A DNA stretch of 64,000 nt, from the NCBI GenBank assembly GCA_015493475.1, contig WGDC01000056.1, forward strand, positions 1 to 64,000, written 5' to 3'. The notes below the pieces were generated by a model. The model was not told the DNA's origin. It did no database searches and saw only the letters and a program-made list of their open reading frames with translations. Origin of the DNA: Deltaproteobacteria bacterium. GTDB lineage: Bacteria; Desulfobacterota; Dissulfuribacteria; Dissulfuribacterales; QOAL01. The translations under genes were made by a program, and so were the position numbers. Within the stretch, counting starts at the first letter, position 1; each line of letters opens with the position of its first letter. Positions 27,524 to 37,351 of this stretch are shown here, piece after piece.

Positions 27524-30500
27524 GCCATCCTCTCCGATAGTTCATCCGGGCTAATGTAGTAGACGCCGGTCCTTTCTCCGCTCTCCTTCCGGATTCCCCT
27601 CAGAAAAAGGAAAAATACACCGCCAAAACGGTCCCTAAAACTGTACCCGGGAAGAAGACGCCGGGCAAACAGGCTTACTGCCCTTGCGTAGATGCCTGCC
27701 TGCAAGAAGTAACCATTCGACTCCATTTCCCTTTTAAGGGATTCGGCCCTGTAGTCTTCGATAAGATCACCAAGCCAGTTGCTCTTGTAATCAGCTACAA
27801 AAAGCCTTCCGTTCCATTCAAAGAACAGATCTATAAAACCAGTAATAATCCCCTGGCGAACGTCCGGGAAGAGCCTCTTCACCACCTTTCTGAAATCCTC
27901 GTCCCCGTTGAATGACCACCTGAAATCCATTTCCCTTCTTTCGCAATTTTCCCCTATATCCCTGAGTCTCAGGCCAGGATGTATCTGTGCGCAAAGTACA
28001 TTTTGCAACATTTCCGCCACCACGTCCATCCAGGCGGAATCCACGCTCCACCTTTCCATGCACTGCCTGATTACCGGGGAAAAATCATCCCGTTCCCCCT
28101 TGAAGTCTATTTTCTCAAGAACCTCATGAAGAAAACTGCCCATTGCAGGACCACGGGGAAAGGAAAAGATGTCTCGTCGTTCCAGTGAGTGTTTCTCGGC
28201 CCCGTATTCAAGGGATAAAACCCCATCCTGGTGGTCGTGTCTCGAAAGGCCAGAAAAACTCGAGACCGTAAAAACCTGGGGGGCAACGGGCCTTCTTGAA
28301 GGTTTCAAAACGGCTGCTTCTCCGGCATAAACCGCTGGCTGCTCCTTTCCGGACAGGAGCGGGTCAAGACCGTCCAGGCATGTAGCAATCACCTCGCTTC
28401 CGGAGACCTCCTCTGAAAGTTTTTGAAGCATGGGCAGCAGAATATCTTCGCCTTCCATTGCCTTTGTATCCACACCGGCCATCTCTAAGAAAAGACTGTC
28501 CCAAGGGTGTTTCAGCCCTTCAAAGCCAACGTAGCAGCGGTACTTGGCCCTGGTAAGGGCCACGTATATGAGCCTTGCTGCTTCCGATCTGTTCTGGAGT
28601 TCCCACTGCCTCTCGAGGTGAACGTCCCTCGTTAGGTCTGATTGGAACATTACATACGCCTCGTCATCAAATGAGTAGACCTTTTTCAGAAACTCCTCTC
28701 TCCGGCCGGTAATCCCGCCAAGAAAAGGCAGGAAAAGCACTGGAAACTCCAGTCCCTTGCTCCTGTGATAGGTAAATACCTTTACTGAGTTTTCGTCTGT
28801 CTCAAGCCTCAACATGTCGTCTTCGGAACCAGCGGTGCCTGAATCCGTTTTTTCCCTGAACCAGGACAGAAGGGCATCCATACGGCTCTGGTGTTCTGTT
28901 TCCCGGACAGAAAGGGCCTCTGATAGCTGACGAAGGTTCGTCAACCTCCTTTCACCGTCTGGCAGGGATAGCAGCCTGGCAGGGATATCGAACGACTTTA
29001 GCATCTTGAAAAAGCACGCGAGTACTCCCTTGGACAGCCACGTGGACCGCAGGTCCTCGAAAAGCCCGGATACCTCATTCCACCGGACATCGTCATTGAG
29101 ACACCTGTGTATGGCCGGGGCATCCCAACCGAGCATCACTGTTGAGAGCCCTGTCATTACGCCTTTAACGTCTCTCGGGTTTGAGACCGCCCTCAAGACG
29201 AGAAGAAGCTCCCTTGCTTCCTTGGATTCGAAAACGCTGCTTCTGCTCTGAAATATGCTCTGAATTCCATGATCGCGAAGGGCCCTTTGTATCTTCCCAG
29301 CTTCCACAAAATCCCTGACCAGGATAGCAATATCTGCGGGCTCTATCCCGCGCTTTCCCTGTAAATCCTCTATCCATGCCCGCTTTTCCCCTGAAAGAAC
29401 GAGAAGGGCCTTTATCTGTCTTGAGACGGCCCGGCAATATGGAAGACGCTCCCTGTCCCCCTCAGCCGCGAGAAAAAACAGGGAGTTTTCGCCTCTGCCA
29501 AGTCCCTCACCGCCCTTTACAACGAGCCATGAATTGTCCTCTTTTCGAGGCTTCACCTCCATGTAGGAAAGCTCTTCCATGAAAAACGGGCTGGCCCGCC
29601 CTTGGCGGAAAAGGCCGTTAAGGGCCCGAACATACCCTGAAACCGACCTCCAGTTGGTGTCAAGATAGTACCTTTTGCCTTCATCCACCGTCCTCCTGGC
29701 CTTGAGATACGTGAAGATGTCTCCGCCCCGGAAGGAGTATATGGCCTGCTTTGGATCTCCTATGAGGATCAGGGGAACGGCGCTGTCCACTGGAAAGAGT
29801 GTTGAAAATATCTCCCACTGAACAGGGTCCGTATCCTGGAACTCGTCAATCATCACCGCATTATATCTTTGGCCTATAAGGCCATTTAGACGCGTTCCCA
29901 CCGGCCCCTTCAGGGCGTCGCGCAGAAGCCTCAGCATGTCGTCATAGGACAACAGGCGTCTTTCCTGCCGGTAAATGGAACAATACTCCTGGACATCTCT
30001 GTTAAGAGTGTATAGAAAGGCATAAAAGAGGGTCTCGTCAAACTCAAGGGCCTTGGCCCGTAGCGAGAGCACCTTGCTGATTAAATCATGCCGCATGCCA
30101 TCTGGCGACGGGCAGGTCTCGGCCCATTGCCCAAGGATGGACTCGAACTGCCTTCTCTTTCGTTTTTTTTCCTCATTGCACGTTTTGAGATCGAGGAGGC
30201 TTTGGTATATCCTTGAAAAAAGGGAATAGGGCTCCATGTCAAACAGGAGCTCAACATCTTTCAGGCCTGAACAGGCCCCGCTCACGTATGAACGATTCCA
30301 TAGAAACCCCTCAATTTTTTTCCTGTCCTTTGCAATCCACTGCTTAATGCGTTTTTTAAAATAGGTCTTGAGATGTCCCATGGCCTTACTGGTGAAAATG
30401 CCCTTCTTTTCGAGAAAAGCAGCCAATCCATCAGCCCGCACTGACAAATCTTCCTCTATATCCTTGCAAAGAGAATCCCCGTCCCTTTGCCACCTGAAAT

Positions 30501-31206
30501 ATAAGGCATCTATGGACTCGTCGAGCCTTCTCTTGGACACCAAAACTTCCCGAAAAGGACAAACTCGCGGAAACATGGCATCAGGCACGCTTTGAAGGGC
30601 CGACAGAAGCCCCTGGACAGATTCCATGAGGCCCTTTCCAGCATGTGGTGAAACAAGCCTCCTGATACATTCAAGAACGTCCGGCGTTAGCGAGGAAAGC
30701 CTGGTCCTGAAAAACCTTTCCAGGCCAAGGCGTATTGTTTCGTCCCTGGATATATCAAGCTCAAAGCCAAAGGGCATACCGGTTTCAAAGGCAAATTCAG
30801 ACAGCATGCGCTGACAAAAACCGTGGATGGTAAATATGGATGCCTGATCCATTGAAAAAAGGGCTGCCTTCAGACACCTCTCTATCCGAGCCGTGTCACG
30901 CCCCTTAGCACTGAGCACTTGCAGTAGATGTGACAAAAACCTGTCCTCCCCGACCCTACCAGTGCCCGAACCCTTGAGCATCTCTATGGCAACCATTATG
31001 CGTCGGCGTATCTTTTCTCTCAATTCCCGAGCAGCCGCCCTTGTAAAGGTAACGCACAGTACGCCATCTGTATCCATGCCCTTTTCTAGCACAAGGCGGA
31101 GAAACAGGCTGGTAATGGTGTGGGTTTTGCCTGTTCCGGCACTTGCCTCAATGAGTATGCGCCCTGAAAGGTCCAGGCGAATGGGATCAAGGGAGGAAAA
31201 CTCCAT
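27508..31206 (-). CDS. recB: RecBCD subunit RecB (3'-5' helicase and nuclease)
   Basis: 1232 residues. Helicase motifs: ASAGTGKTHTITSLFLRL at the N-terminus, VMIDEFQDTDPVQWEIF, FTYHRSKGLEFPVLFLPF and LIYVALTRAKYRCYVG. The C-terminal nuclease is intact by its signature: a GSFLHEVLEK His block, then GFIDLFFEWNGRLFVADYKS with the D...DYK catalytic residues and a following YFLQAGIYA. So both unwinding and cutting activity are expected. It starts in a TAATG overlap with the recC stop and is followed by recD. Confidence 0.95.
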   Translation of the reverse strand: MEFSSLDPIRLDLSGRILIEASAGTGKTHTITSLFLRLVLEKGMDTDGVLCVTFTRAAARELREKIRRRIMVAIEMLKGSGTGRVGEDRFLSHLLQVLSAKGRDTARIERCLKAALFSMDQASIFTIHGFCQRMLSEFAFETGMPFGFELDISRDETIRLGLERFFRTRLSSLTPDVLECIRRLVSPHAGKGLMESVQGLLSALQSVPDAMFPRVCPFREVLVSKRRLDESIDALYFRWQRDGDSLCKDIEEDLSVRADGLAAFLEKKGIFTSKAMGHLKTYFKKRIKQWIAKDRKKIEGFLWNRSYVSGACSGLKDVELLFDMEPYSLFSRIYQSLLDLKTCNEEKKRKRRQFESILGQWAETCPSPDGMRHDLISKVLSLRAKALEFDETLFYAFLYTLNRDVQEYCSIYRQERRLLSYDDMLRLLRDALKGPVGTRLNGLIGQRYNAVMIDEFQDTDPVQWEIFSTLFPVDSAVPLILIGDPKQAIYSFRGGDIFTYLKARRTVDEGKRYYLDTNWRSVSGYVRALNGLFRQGRASPFFMEELSYMEVKPRKEDNSWLVVKGGEGLGRGENSLFFLAAEGDRERLPYCRAVSRQIKALLVLSGEKRAWIEDLQGKRGIEPADIAILVRDFVEAGKIQRALRDHGIQSIFQSRSSVFESKEARELLLVLRAVSNPRDVKGVMTGLSTVMLGWDAPAIHRCLNDDVRWNEVSGLFEDLRSTWLSKGVLACFFKMLKSFDIPARLLSLPDGERRLTNLRQLSEALSVRETEHQSRMDALLSWFREKTDSGTAGSEDDMLRLETDENSVKVFTYHRSKGLEFPVLFLPFLGGITGRREEFLKKVYSFDDEAYVMFQSDLTRDVHLERQWELQNRSEAARLIYVALTRAKYRCYVGFEGLKHPWDSLFLEMAGVDTKAMEGEDILLPMLQKLSEEVSGSEVIATCLDGLDPLLSGKEQPAVYAGEAAVLKPSRRPVAPQVFTVSSFSGLSRHDHQDGVLSLEYGAEKHSLERRDIFSFPRGPAMGSFLHEVLEKIDFKGERDDFSPVIRQCMERWSVDSAWMDVVAEMLQNVLCAQIHPGLRLRDIGENCERREMDFRWSFNGDEDFRKVVKRLFPDVRQGIITGFIDLFFEWNGRLFVADYKSNWLGDLIEDYRAESLKREMESNGYFLQAGIYARAVSLFARRLLPGYSFRDRFGGVFFLFLRGIRKESGERTGVYYISPDELSERMAWVRS

Positions 31207-34200
31207 TAAGGCCTCCGGTCCATCCTTTCAAGCATGGGCTGAAACACATTTACAGAGGCCTCTACGAATCCATAGTACAGTAACTCCTTCTTCCTGCCCC
31301 TCAGGATGAGACCCGTCCATGGATCCCGCATCCGTTCCGGCTCGTTCCAATATCCAAATTCCTTTTCCGCCTTTCTCAGCGCCTGGGATAGGCTGCCGGC
31401 ATTCCCCCTCAAGGGATAAAGCCTCCTACAAAGGGCGTAGGACTGAGATGCAAAGAGGCTAAGAGGCTCCTTTTTGCCCTTCTCGTAAAGAAACAGTAGC
31501 CTTTTGAGTATGTCCATGGCCTTTTCCCGGCGGCAGCCCTTGAACTCAATGGGCCTTGCCCCGTCACGAAACAACTCGCGGCTCCTTATTTTCTCCCCGT
31601 CCTCTTTTGAAGCACAAAGAAGAAGGTGCTTGAGCCACGTCTTAACAAGGAGAGAGGCATAAGGCTTTCCTGTAGACAGTATTAAGAGGCCCTCACCATC
31701 ACGGTCGACCTCGAGACTGCCCTTAATGCCTCCTGGGCCGTAAACGGGCCTATCCTGCACATCAGGACCCACAAGCCTTTCTTTCAGGGAAGAAAAGTGA
31801 TAGTACCACGACTCGTATTTCTCCATAAGGTCCCTCCAGGCCACTTCCCCGAGGTATTTGTGAGGAAGCAGGCCGAGACCACTCAGCCTCCTCTTTATCT
31901 CTGCAAGATCCCGCGAGGATAAATCTCCGTGGGAAAGGGCAGCCTCTGTTATCCCTGACCAGAAGGCATTTTCACATTCATCCTCAATTTCTACAGGTTC
32001 ACAGCCCCTTAATACCAGGTCTGAGGGGTAAAGATCTATTTCAAGTCCGTTTCGCAGCAGGTATCTTGCCGGGTTACTAAAGAAGCTCGCAAGATCGTTT
32101 ATATCAACCTCTTGCTCCTTCCCGCGGCTGTGACCTTGGCTGTCCCCGATACTGAAACCGAGGGGCCAGAACGGGGGCTCGTCATCCATGCGCTCTCTGG
32201 CAGAAAACCAGGACCGTTTGTATGTGAAGAGACCTCGTTCATCCCGTTTTGCATACCTCGGGCTGAAAGGCTGGAGGGGGTGGTGCGTAACCACGTGGTC
32301 CAAAACAGAACCTGCGCCATCTATCTGGAAACCCTGATCAAGGTATTCCATTAATTCAGTCACAAGGCACGATGGCGGGCTTTCATTGGCATCCCTCTGG
32401 CTCCTGCCAGTATAGCTTATATAGAGGTACTGCATGGCGGATATGAGGATGGTCAGGAACAGGTACCTGTCCTCGTCAAGCGGACGCCTGTCGCCGGATC
32501 TCGGATTGCGTGAAATCAGGTCATAAGAGGGGGGATTGCAGGGCCTGGGAAAATCGGAATCGTTCATGCCGAGAAGGCATACCACCCGGAAGGGTATGTT
32601 TCTCATAGGCACAAGGCTTGAAAAAACCACCTCTCCCATGGGAAAGGAATAGCCCATTGCGGAATTTGAAAATTCCCCTTCAACTATTTCGGACATAAGA
32701 TCGGAATCGACCCTTCTGATTCCTGCCTCATTCAGCCTGTCCAGGATTTCGCACAAGTCTTGGCGGAGCCTTGCTACTTCGTCCCCAAGGGGGCCGTCTT
32801 CAGCAGGGAAAAAGGACCTTACCATGTATGAAAAGAGCTTTCGCCATTCATCGACAGTGCCTCCCGGCCCTGACGCAGGACTCATCTCCATGAATCGGAA
32901 CTGCAAATCCGTAAGCCGTCTTACAAACAGGGACAGGCGTCCAAGGGTCTCAGACCTCGATCCGTCAATGGCGTCTTCAAGGGGGATGACTGTGCCAAGG
33001 CAGGCATCTCCGGAAGTCAGGCAGGATGCAAGGAGCCTGTTCATGCCGAATAACCAGCTGTTCTGCAAGCTGCCGTCGCTGTCCGTTCCCCTCCGGACCC
33101 CGCTCTTGCCTATCCAGTACCTTGCTAACTCGAGGTCGTCCTCTGACATTTCATAACGTCTGCTTACAAGTGGCAGGGAAAGAAGATCCATGCCCATAGG
33201 AGCGGTCAGGTCGAAACGGCAGGCGTCCATCAGTGACAGAAAAGTAGACGGGGCCTCTCTGTCACCAGGCGGCATGTCGCAAAAGCTGTAAGGTATAGTG
33301 CTATCGTCACTGGCAGTCCCGAATACTGCGCGTATCGATGTTGCGTACTTAGAGATGTCCGGGGCCATTACGGCGACATCGTGAGGATAAAGATCCTTTA
33401 CATGGTCAAAGAGAAAAAGGAGCTGGTCATGCAGCACTTCCACCTCCCGGAGGGGGCTGTGACAACAGTGGATCTGTACAGAAAGGTCGTCATGGGCTAC
33501 GCTCCGCTTCGTCCCGGTGCCTGCCCTGCATCTAAGCAGGTCATTCTGAATAGTCCCAAGCATGGAGGTATCATCTCTCGAGCTAAAGAGATCCTCCTGA
33601 TAGACACCTTCCTGGCACTCTTCAAGCAACAGGGTAAGAAACTCTGCGCCCGTTCTTCCCATTGAAGAGAGCAACGGGTTCGTTTCACAAGAAAAATAAT
33701 CGATAGAAACCGCCGGCGAGGCTCCACCTGTCCCGATCCGTCTTTCCCGCCTCATGGATGGAGCGTCCGCCCAGTATTCCATGGAAGGGCTCGGAAAAAA
33801 GAGATGGACGTCCTCCGTCCTGCCAAGGGCCGAAAAGATGGCAAGATGGATGGGAGGAAGCTGGTTTATTCCGAAAAGAAACAGTGGGCCGGCGGGAGGA
33901 AAACCATGTCCCCCTGTCGTTTTCTCGCAACCTAATAACGACTTTAAAAAATCATTGAGGAGCTGCGACTTGAAGACCCCCTCGCTGCCTGCGACTACCT
34001 CCCGCCAAAGGGCGGCCTGCCACCTTTCCACACCCTTCTGATCCTTTGTTTCAAGCCACTCTTCAAGCATATCCATCCGGTAATTGAGATAACTGTCAAA
34101 GAGAAAAGAAAGCTGCCTGGACAAATCGTAAAGACCCCTTCTCCCTCTCCGTTCCATGTATGAACGCAGATCCAGAAAAGGCCCGTCTGGCTTTTCTTCG

Positions 34201-34511
34201 CTTATGGACAGGAGGGCCGAGAGGACCAACCACTTGAGGTCTCCCGGAAACACGGTTTCATTCCCCTGACTCGCACATAAGGATTTCGCTGCGATCCCCC
34301 AGAGGTACGTGCCTGGGAGGGATAGGTCCACATTGGCACAGACTCCCTTCTCTATCCCTATTCGGTTAAGAAGCCACTGGCCCATCTCGAGATTATTTAC
34401 AAGTATGGTTGATGGTCTAAAAAGGCCGCCTCTTGACTTCGCATCAAAAAGTACGTCAGATAGCCTGTCTGCCAAGTCTTCTAAGCGATTACCCTGATAA
34501 AGAAAAAACAT
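31206..34511 (-). CDS. recC: RecBCD subunit RecC (Chi recognition subunit)
   Basis: 1101 residues. Starts with FLYQGNRLEDLADRLSDVL and has the RecC hallmarks STILVNNLEMGQWLLNRIG, NQLPPIHLAIFSALGRTEDV followed by HLFFPSPSMEYW, and a DVAVMAPDISKYATSIRAVF block. The helicase-like domain lacks ATPase motifs, as is normal for RecC. First gene of the recC-recB-recD operon, an order also found in other bacteria. Confidence 0.93.
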   Translation of the reverse strand: MFFLYQGNRLEDLADRLSDVLFDAKSRGGLFRPSTILVNNLEMGQWLLNRIGIEKGVCANVDLSLPGTYLWGIAAKSLCASQGNETVFPGDLKWLVLSALLSISEEKPDGPFLDLRSYMERRGRRGLYDLSRQLSFLFDSYLNYRMDMLEEWLETKDQKGVERWQAALWREVVAGSEGVFKSQLLNDFLKSLLGCEKTTGGHGFPPAGPLFLFGINQLPPIHLAIFSALGRTEDVHLFFPSPSMEYWADAPSMRRERRIGTGGASPAVSIDYFSCETNPLLSSMGRTGAEFLTLLLEECQEGVYQEDLFSSRDDTSMLGTIQNDLLRCRAGTGTKRSVAHDDLSVQIHCCHSPLREVEVLHDQLLFLFDHVKDLYPHDVAVMAPDISKYATSIRAVFGTASDDSTIPYSFCDMPPGDREAPSTFLSLMDACRFDLTAPMGMDLLSLPLVSRRYEMSEDDLELARYWIGKSGVRRGTDSDGSLQNSWLFGMNRLLASCLTSGDACLGTVIPLEDAIDGSRSETLGRLSLFVRRLTDLQFRFMEMSPASGPGGTVDEWRKLFSYMVRSFFPAEDGPLGDEVARLRQDLCEILDRLNEAGIRRVDSDLMSEIVEGEFSNSAMGYSFPMGEVVFSSLVPMRNIPFRVVCLLGMNDSDFPRPCNPPSYDLISRNPRSGDRRPLDEDRYLFLTILISAMQYLYISYTGRSQRDANESPPSCLVTELMEYLDQGFQIDGAGSVLDHVVTHHPLQPFSPRYAKRDERGLFTYKRSWFSARERMDDEPPFWPLGFSIGDSQGHSRGKEQEVDINDLASFFSNPARYLLRNGLEIDLYPSDLVLRGCEPVEIEDECENAFWSGITEAALSHGDLSSRDLAEIKRRLSGLGLLPHKYLGEVAWRDLMEKYESWYYHFSSLKERLVGPDVQDRPVYGPGGIKGSLEVDRDGEGLLILSTGKPYASLLVKTWLKHLLLCASKEDGEKIRSRELFRDGARPIEFKGCRREKAMDILKRLLFLYEKGKKEPLSLFASQSYALCRRLYPLRGNAGSLSQALRKAEKEFGYWNEPERMRDPWTGLILRGRKKELLYYGFVEASVNVFQPMLERMDRRP

Positions 34512-34582
34512 TGTTGGCTCAGAATCCTATGAGGCAAGATTGAGAAAGAGGTACCCGTTTATTAAAGAAAGGCCCCTTCGAA

Positions 34583-35989
34583 CTAAAGGCCGCGGCTCTC
34601 AATATAAGACTTGATCCTTTGTTCGTCTACCGGCATGACCTCGCAACGCTGGGGAAGTTTTTCAAGCCCCCTCATCCTTTCTGGTACCGCGGGTGGCTGC
34701 CCTGTGGCATCTTCAACCGCTTCCGGAAACTTGCATGGATGCGCAGTTGCAAGACATACTACAGGAACATGGACTTTATCCTGACCCTTTTCAGCCATAA
34801 ACCTGCGGGCCGCCGCCACTCCAACTGCCGTATGTGGGTCACAGACATAACCGGTCTCCCGGTAAAAGTCACCGATGGTGGCAACCGTTTCCGCCTGGTT
34901 TATTGTGTAGGAACTGAAATCAGACATAGCCTTCTCCTTCTCATGGGCAGAGAACCGTATGATGCCGCTTCTGTCAAAATCGGCCATGGCGTCACTCACC
35001 CTTTCCGCATCCTGCCCGAACAGGTAATAGAGGTACCTTTCAAAGTTGCTCGCTACCTGGATATCCATTGAAGGGCTTATAGTCTGGACCACCTGCCCCT
35101 TCTCGTACACCCCTTCCACCACAAAACGGGTTAGTATGTTATTCTCGTTTGTGGCGAGTATCAACCTGTGGATAATGGGACCCACAAGGGCCTTCGCAAC
35201 GAAACCGGCAAAAATATCGCCAAAGTTGCCTGTGGGTACGGAAAAGCAGACTTTTCCCAATCCCCCTGCACGCAGTTTCAAGGCCGCATAAACGTAGTAA
35301 ACCACCTGGGCCAGGACCCGAGCCCAGTTTATCGAGTTGATTGCCCCGAGCCTGTACCTCTCCTTGAAATCGAGATCATTAAATATAGACTTGACTATTG
35401 CCTGACAATCATCGAAGGTGCCCTTGATCGATAGGTTAAAACAGTTCCTGTCGGGAACTGTTGTCATCTGGAGGGCCTGCATCCTGCTCACCCTCCCGTG
35501 GGGATGGAGGATGAAAATGTTAATGTTTTTCTTGCCCTTTACCCCATAGATTGCCGCGCTGCCTGTATCCCCGGAAGTTGCACCAAGAATATTCATGTAT
35601 GAGCCCTGCTCACTCAGGAGATGCGAAAAGAGATTCCCGAGAAACTGGAGGGCAACATCCTTGAATGCCAGAGTAGGCCCGTGAAATAGCTCCAGGATAT
35701 AGAGACCGCCCCTTTGGATAACAGGTGTCACCTCTGGCACATCAAAGCCCGCATAGGACTTTTCTACAAGATACTTCAGGGTCTGCGCCGGGATATCGTG
35801 AGAAAAAAGGGAAATTATCTCCACGGCAAGGGACTGGTAATCAAGGGCCGCCCATGAAGATATCATGGACCTGTCCACCCTTGGCAGTACCTCCGGCAGT
35901 AAAAGGCCTCCGTCAGAGGCAAGGCCCATCATTACCGCTTCACTGAAAGAGACAGGCTGTATGCCGCCCCTCGTGCTTATGTATCTCAT
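34583..35989 (-). CDS. thrC: Threonine synthase
   Basis: 468 residues (long ThrC type). Converts O-phosphohomoserine to threonine with PLP. Seen: MRYISTRGG start, LELFHGPTLAFKDVALQFLG with the PLP lysine in the FKD motif, ILGATSGDTGSAAIYG, VPTGNFGDIFAGFVAK, and the C-terminal DPHTAVGVAAARRF. ATG 35989 was chosen because it lies 1 nt after the cooT stop and matches homologous N-termini; ten codons further upstream would overlap cooT. Co-transcribed with cooT. Confidence 0.95.
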   Translation of the reverse strand: MRYISTRGGIQPVSFSEAVMMGLASDGGLLLPEVLPRVDRSMISSWAALDYQSLAVEIISLFSHDIPAQTLKYLVEKSYAGFDVPEVTPVIQRGGLYILELFHGPTLAFKDVALQFLGNLFSHLLSEQGSYMNILGATSGDTGSAAIYGVKGKKNINIFILHPHGRVSRMQALQMTTVPDRNCFNLSIKGTFDDCQAIVKSIFNDLDFKERYRLGAINSINWARVLAQVVYYVYAALKLRAGGLGKVCFSVPTGNFGDIFAGFVAKALVGPIIHRLILATNENNILTRFVVEGVYEKGQVVQTISPSMDIQVASNFERYLYYLFGQDAERVSDAMADFDRSGIIRFSAHEKEKAMSDFSSYTINQAETVATIGDFYRETGYVCDPHTAVGVAAARRFMAEKGQDKVHVPVVCLATAHPCKFPEAVEDATGQPPAVPERMRGLEKLPQRCEVMPVDEQRIKSYIESRGL

Positions 35990-35990
35990 C

Positions 35991-36194
35991 CTATCGGCCC
36001 TTCTTCCCGACAGGTTCAAGGATGATCCTGTGCTTCAACAGATCAATGGTCTTTATTCTTGCAGGAACTATCTCGGGAGCCTCGAAGAAACCCTGTATCT
36101 TTACACCTTCCTCCACGGGCTCAACGAGAACCACGTCCCTTTTTATTTCCCTTTCCCCGTCCTTTTCCAGGAGAAAAACAGACGATTGACACAT
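35991..36194 (-). CDS. cooT: CooT-family nickel-binding protein
   Basis: 67 residues, the usual size. Starts MCQSSVFLLEKDGEREIKRD, with the invariant Met-Cys N-terminus of the CooT family, and ends with DLLKHRIILEPV. CooT proteins are small dimers in which the N-terminal Cys binds Ni(II); the founding member serves CO dehydrogenase maturation, but many are found away from CODH genes, as here. An ATG two codons upstream and a longer form to 36314 are less likely, because the Met-Cys start is diagnostic. GGAGA lies before the ATG. It is 1 nt from thrC. Confidence 0.85.
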   Translation of the reverse strand: MCQSSVFLLEKDGEREIKRDVVLVEPVEEGVKIQGFFEAPEIVPARIKTIDLLKHRIILEPVGKKGR

Positions 36195-36341
36195 AGCATG
36201 GTCTCCATGGCTATTTATTTTGACCAAATCAATGCCCAAGTTATAAACTATTGTTACCGAACGGTACCAGCGTATCAATAGGATAACCAGTTTCACCCAC
36301 CAAGATAATTCCAATCCGCCGAAAAAGAAAGGAGCATAATC

Positions 36342-36926
36342 ATGCGCAGGGCCATAAAATCCATTGATTCCATGGAGATACTTGATTCCAGGGGCAATCC
36401 CACGGTTAAAACCGTTGTCATGCTGGAGGATGGGACCACCGGGACCGCCTCTGTCCCTTCTGGAGCGTCCACCGGCGAGCGCGAGGCCGTTAAACTCCGG
36501 GACGGGGATCCCAGCCGCTACAACGGAAAGGGGGTTCTACAGGCGGTCTTCAACGTCAGGGAGGTGATCGCACCAAGGATATTGAAGGAGAAGGGCCTTT
36601 CAACTGCCGTGGGCTACGAAGGCGGCTTCGCACCAAATCTCAAGTCAAACGAGAAACCGTGTGAACTCATAGTGGAAACAATTGAAAAGGGTGAGAAAAC
36701 CTCAGACGAAATCATCGCCCTGCTCGAGGAATGGATCGATAAATACCCCATCGTTTCTATTGAAGACGCCCTGTGGGAAATCGGCGACTTCACCGTGGCA
36801 ATGGATGGACGCCAAATAAAAACAGGATCGGCATGCAGAGGCGAAAGGCTTTGCAAATTGAACCGCCTTTTGGTCATTGAAAGGGAGCTCGGCAAGGCTG
36901 CAACGTACGAGAGCCCGATAAGGTAG
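36342..36926 (+). pseudogene. eno: Enolase remnant with three in-frame internal deletions
   Basis: 194 residues against about 430 in normal enolase. Four conserved pieces are joined in one open frame. Residues 1-80 match the N-terminal domain ([33 protein letters not shown], up to EVIAPRI). Residues 81-117 match the segment around [20 protein letters not shown]. Residues 119-146 match [20 protein letters not shown]. Residues 147-194 match the C-terminus ([20 protein letters not shown]). By yeast numbering the Ser39 loop, Glu211, Glu295 and Lys396 counterparts remain. Glu168, Asp246, Asp320, the catalytic base Lys345 and His373 are gone, so enolase activity is not possible. A good AAAGGAG site still precedes the ATG. 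It could be decaying or a repurposed short protein. Confidence 0.88.
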
Positions 36927-36998
36927 CTTGCACCTGACATGGGTCTGCGAAGCCGCTCCTGGCCATGCGCCAGTTTTATGTTAGTTAGGAGGGAAAAA

Positions 36999-37061
36999 AT
37001 GCGACTTTTGGTAAACAGGGCCTTGGGAATGGGCAAAATGAGGCAGGCGCATGGCATGTAA
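36999..37061 (+). CDS. Candidate 20-residue small ORF
   Basis: ATG at 36999 is preceded at ideal distance by TAGGAGGG, one of the best ribosome binding sites in this stretch. The frame encodes 20 residues (MRLLVNRALGMGKMRQAHGM) and stops at TAA. It lies 72 nt after the enolase remnant and before tRNA-Pro. It may be a leader peptide, a small protein, or the start of a gene whose rest was deleted along with parts of the enolase. Nothing but the initiation region supports it. Confidence 0.3.
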   Translation: MRLLVNRALGMGKMRQAHGM

Positions 37062-37138
37062 AAAAAACGTCCTCAGCGGGAATACAGCGGCAGTATCAAC
37101 GAAACGGCTCTTTGAAAATTTCAAAATCCTTTATTGAA

Positions 37139-37167
37139 TTGACAAGCAGGTTCTGTGTGTTTATAAG
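37139..37167 (+). promoter_or_regulatory. Near-consensus sigma-70 promoter for tRNA-Pro
   Basis: TTGACA at 37139-37144, a 17-nt spacer, then TATAAG at 37162-37167. Initiation is expected a few nt before the tRNA 5' end at 37176. Confidence 0.75.
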
Positions 37168-37175
37168 GTTAGCGT

Positions 37176-37252
37176 CGGGACGTGGCTCAGTCTGGTAGAG
37201 CACAGCGTTCGGGACGCTGGGGTCGGAGGTTCAAATCCTCTCGTCCCGACCA
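37176..37252 (+). tRNA. tRNA-Pro (anticodon CGG)
   Basis: 77 nt. Acceptor CGGGACG (37176-37182) pairs with CGTCCCG (37242-37248), followed by A and encoded CCA. D-arm GCTC/GAGC, anticodon arm CAGCG/CGCTG with loop TTCGGGA (anticodon CGG, Pro), T-loop TTCAAAT. The C at position 1 is usual for bacterial tRNA-Pro. Confidence 0.95.
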
Positions 37253-37351
37253 TCTCCTTACACGTCGGTTAATATCCACCTTTGGGGCCAGAGAACCAAT
37301 TTTGTTTCTAACCCAAGGCGGGTTTATGATCCGCTGTCTTTAGTTCCACCT

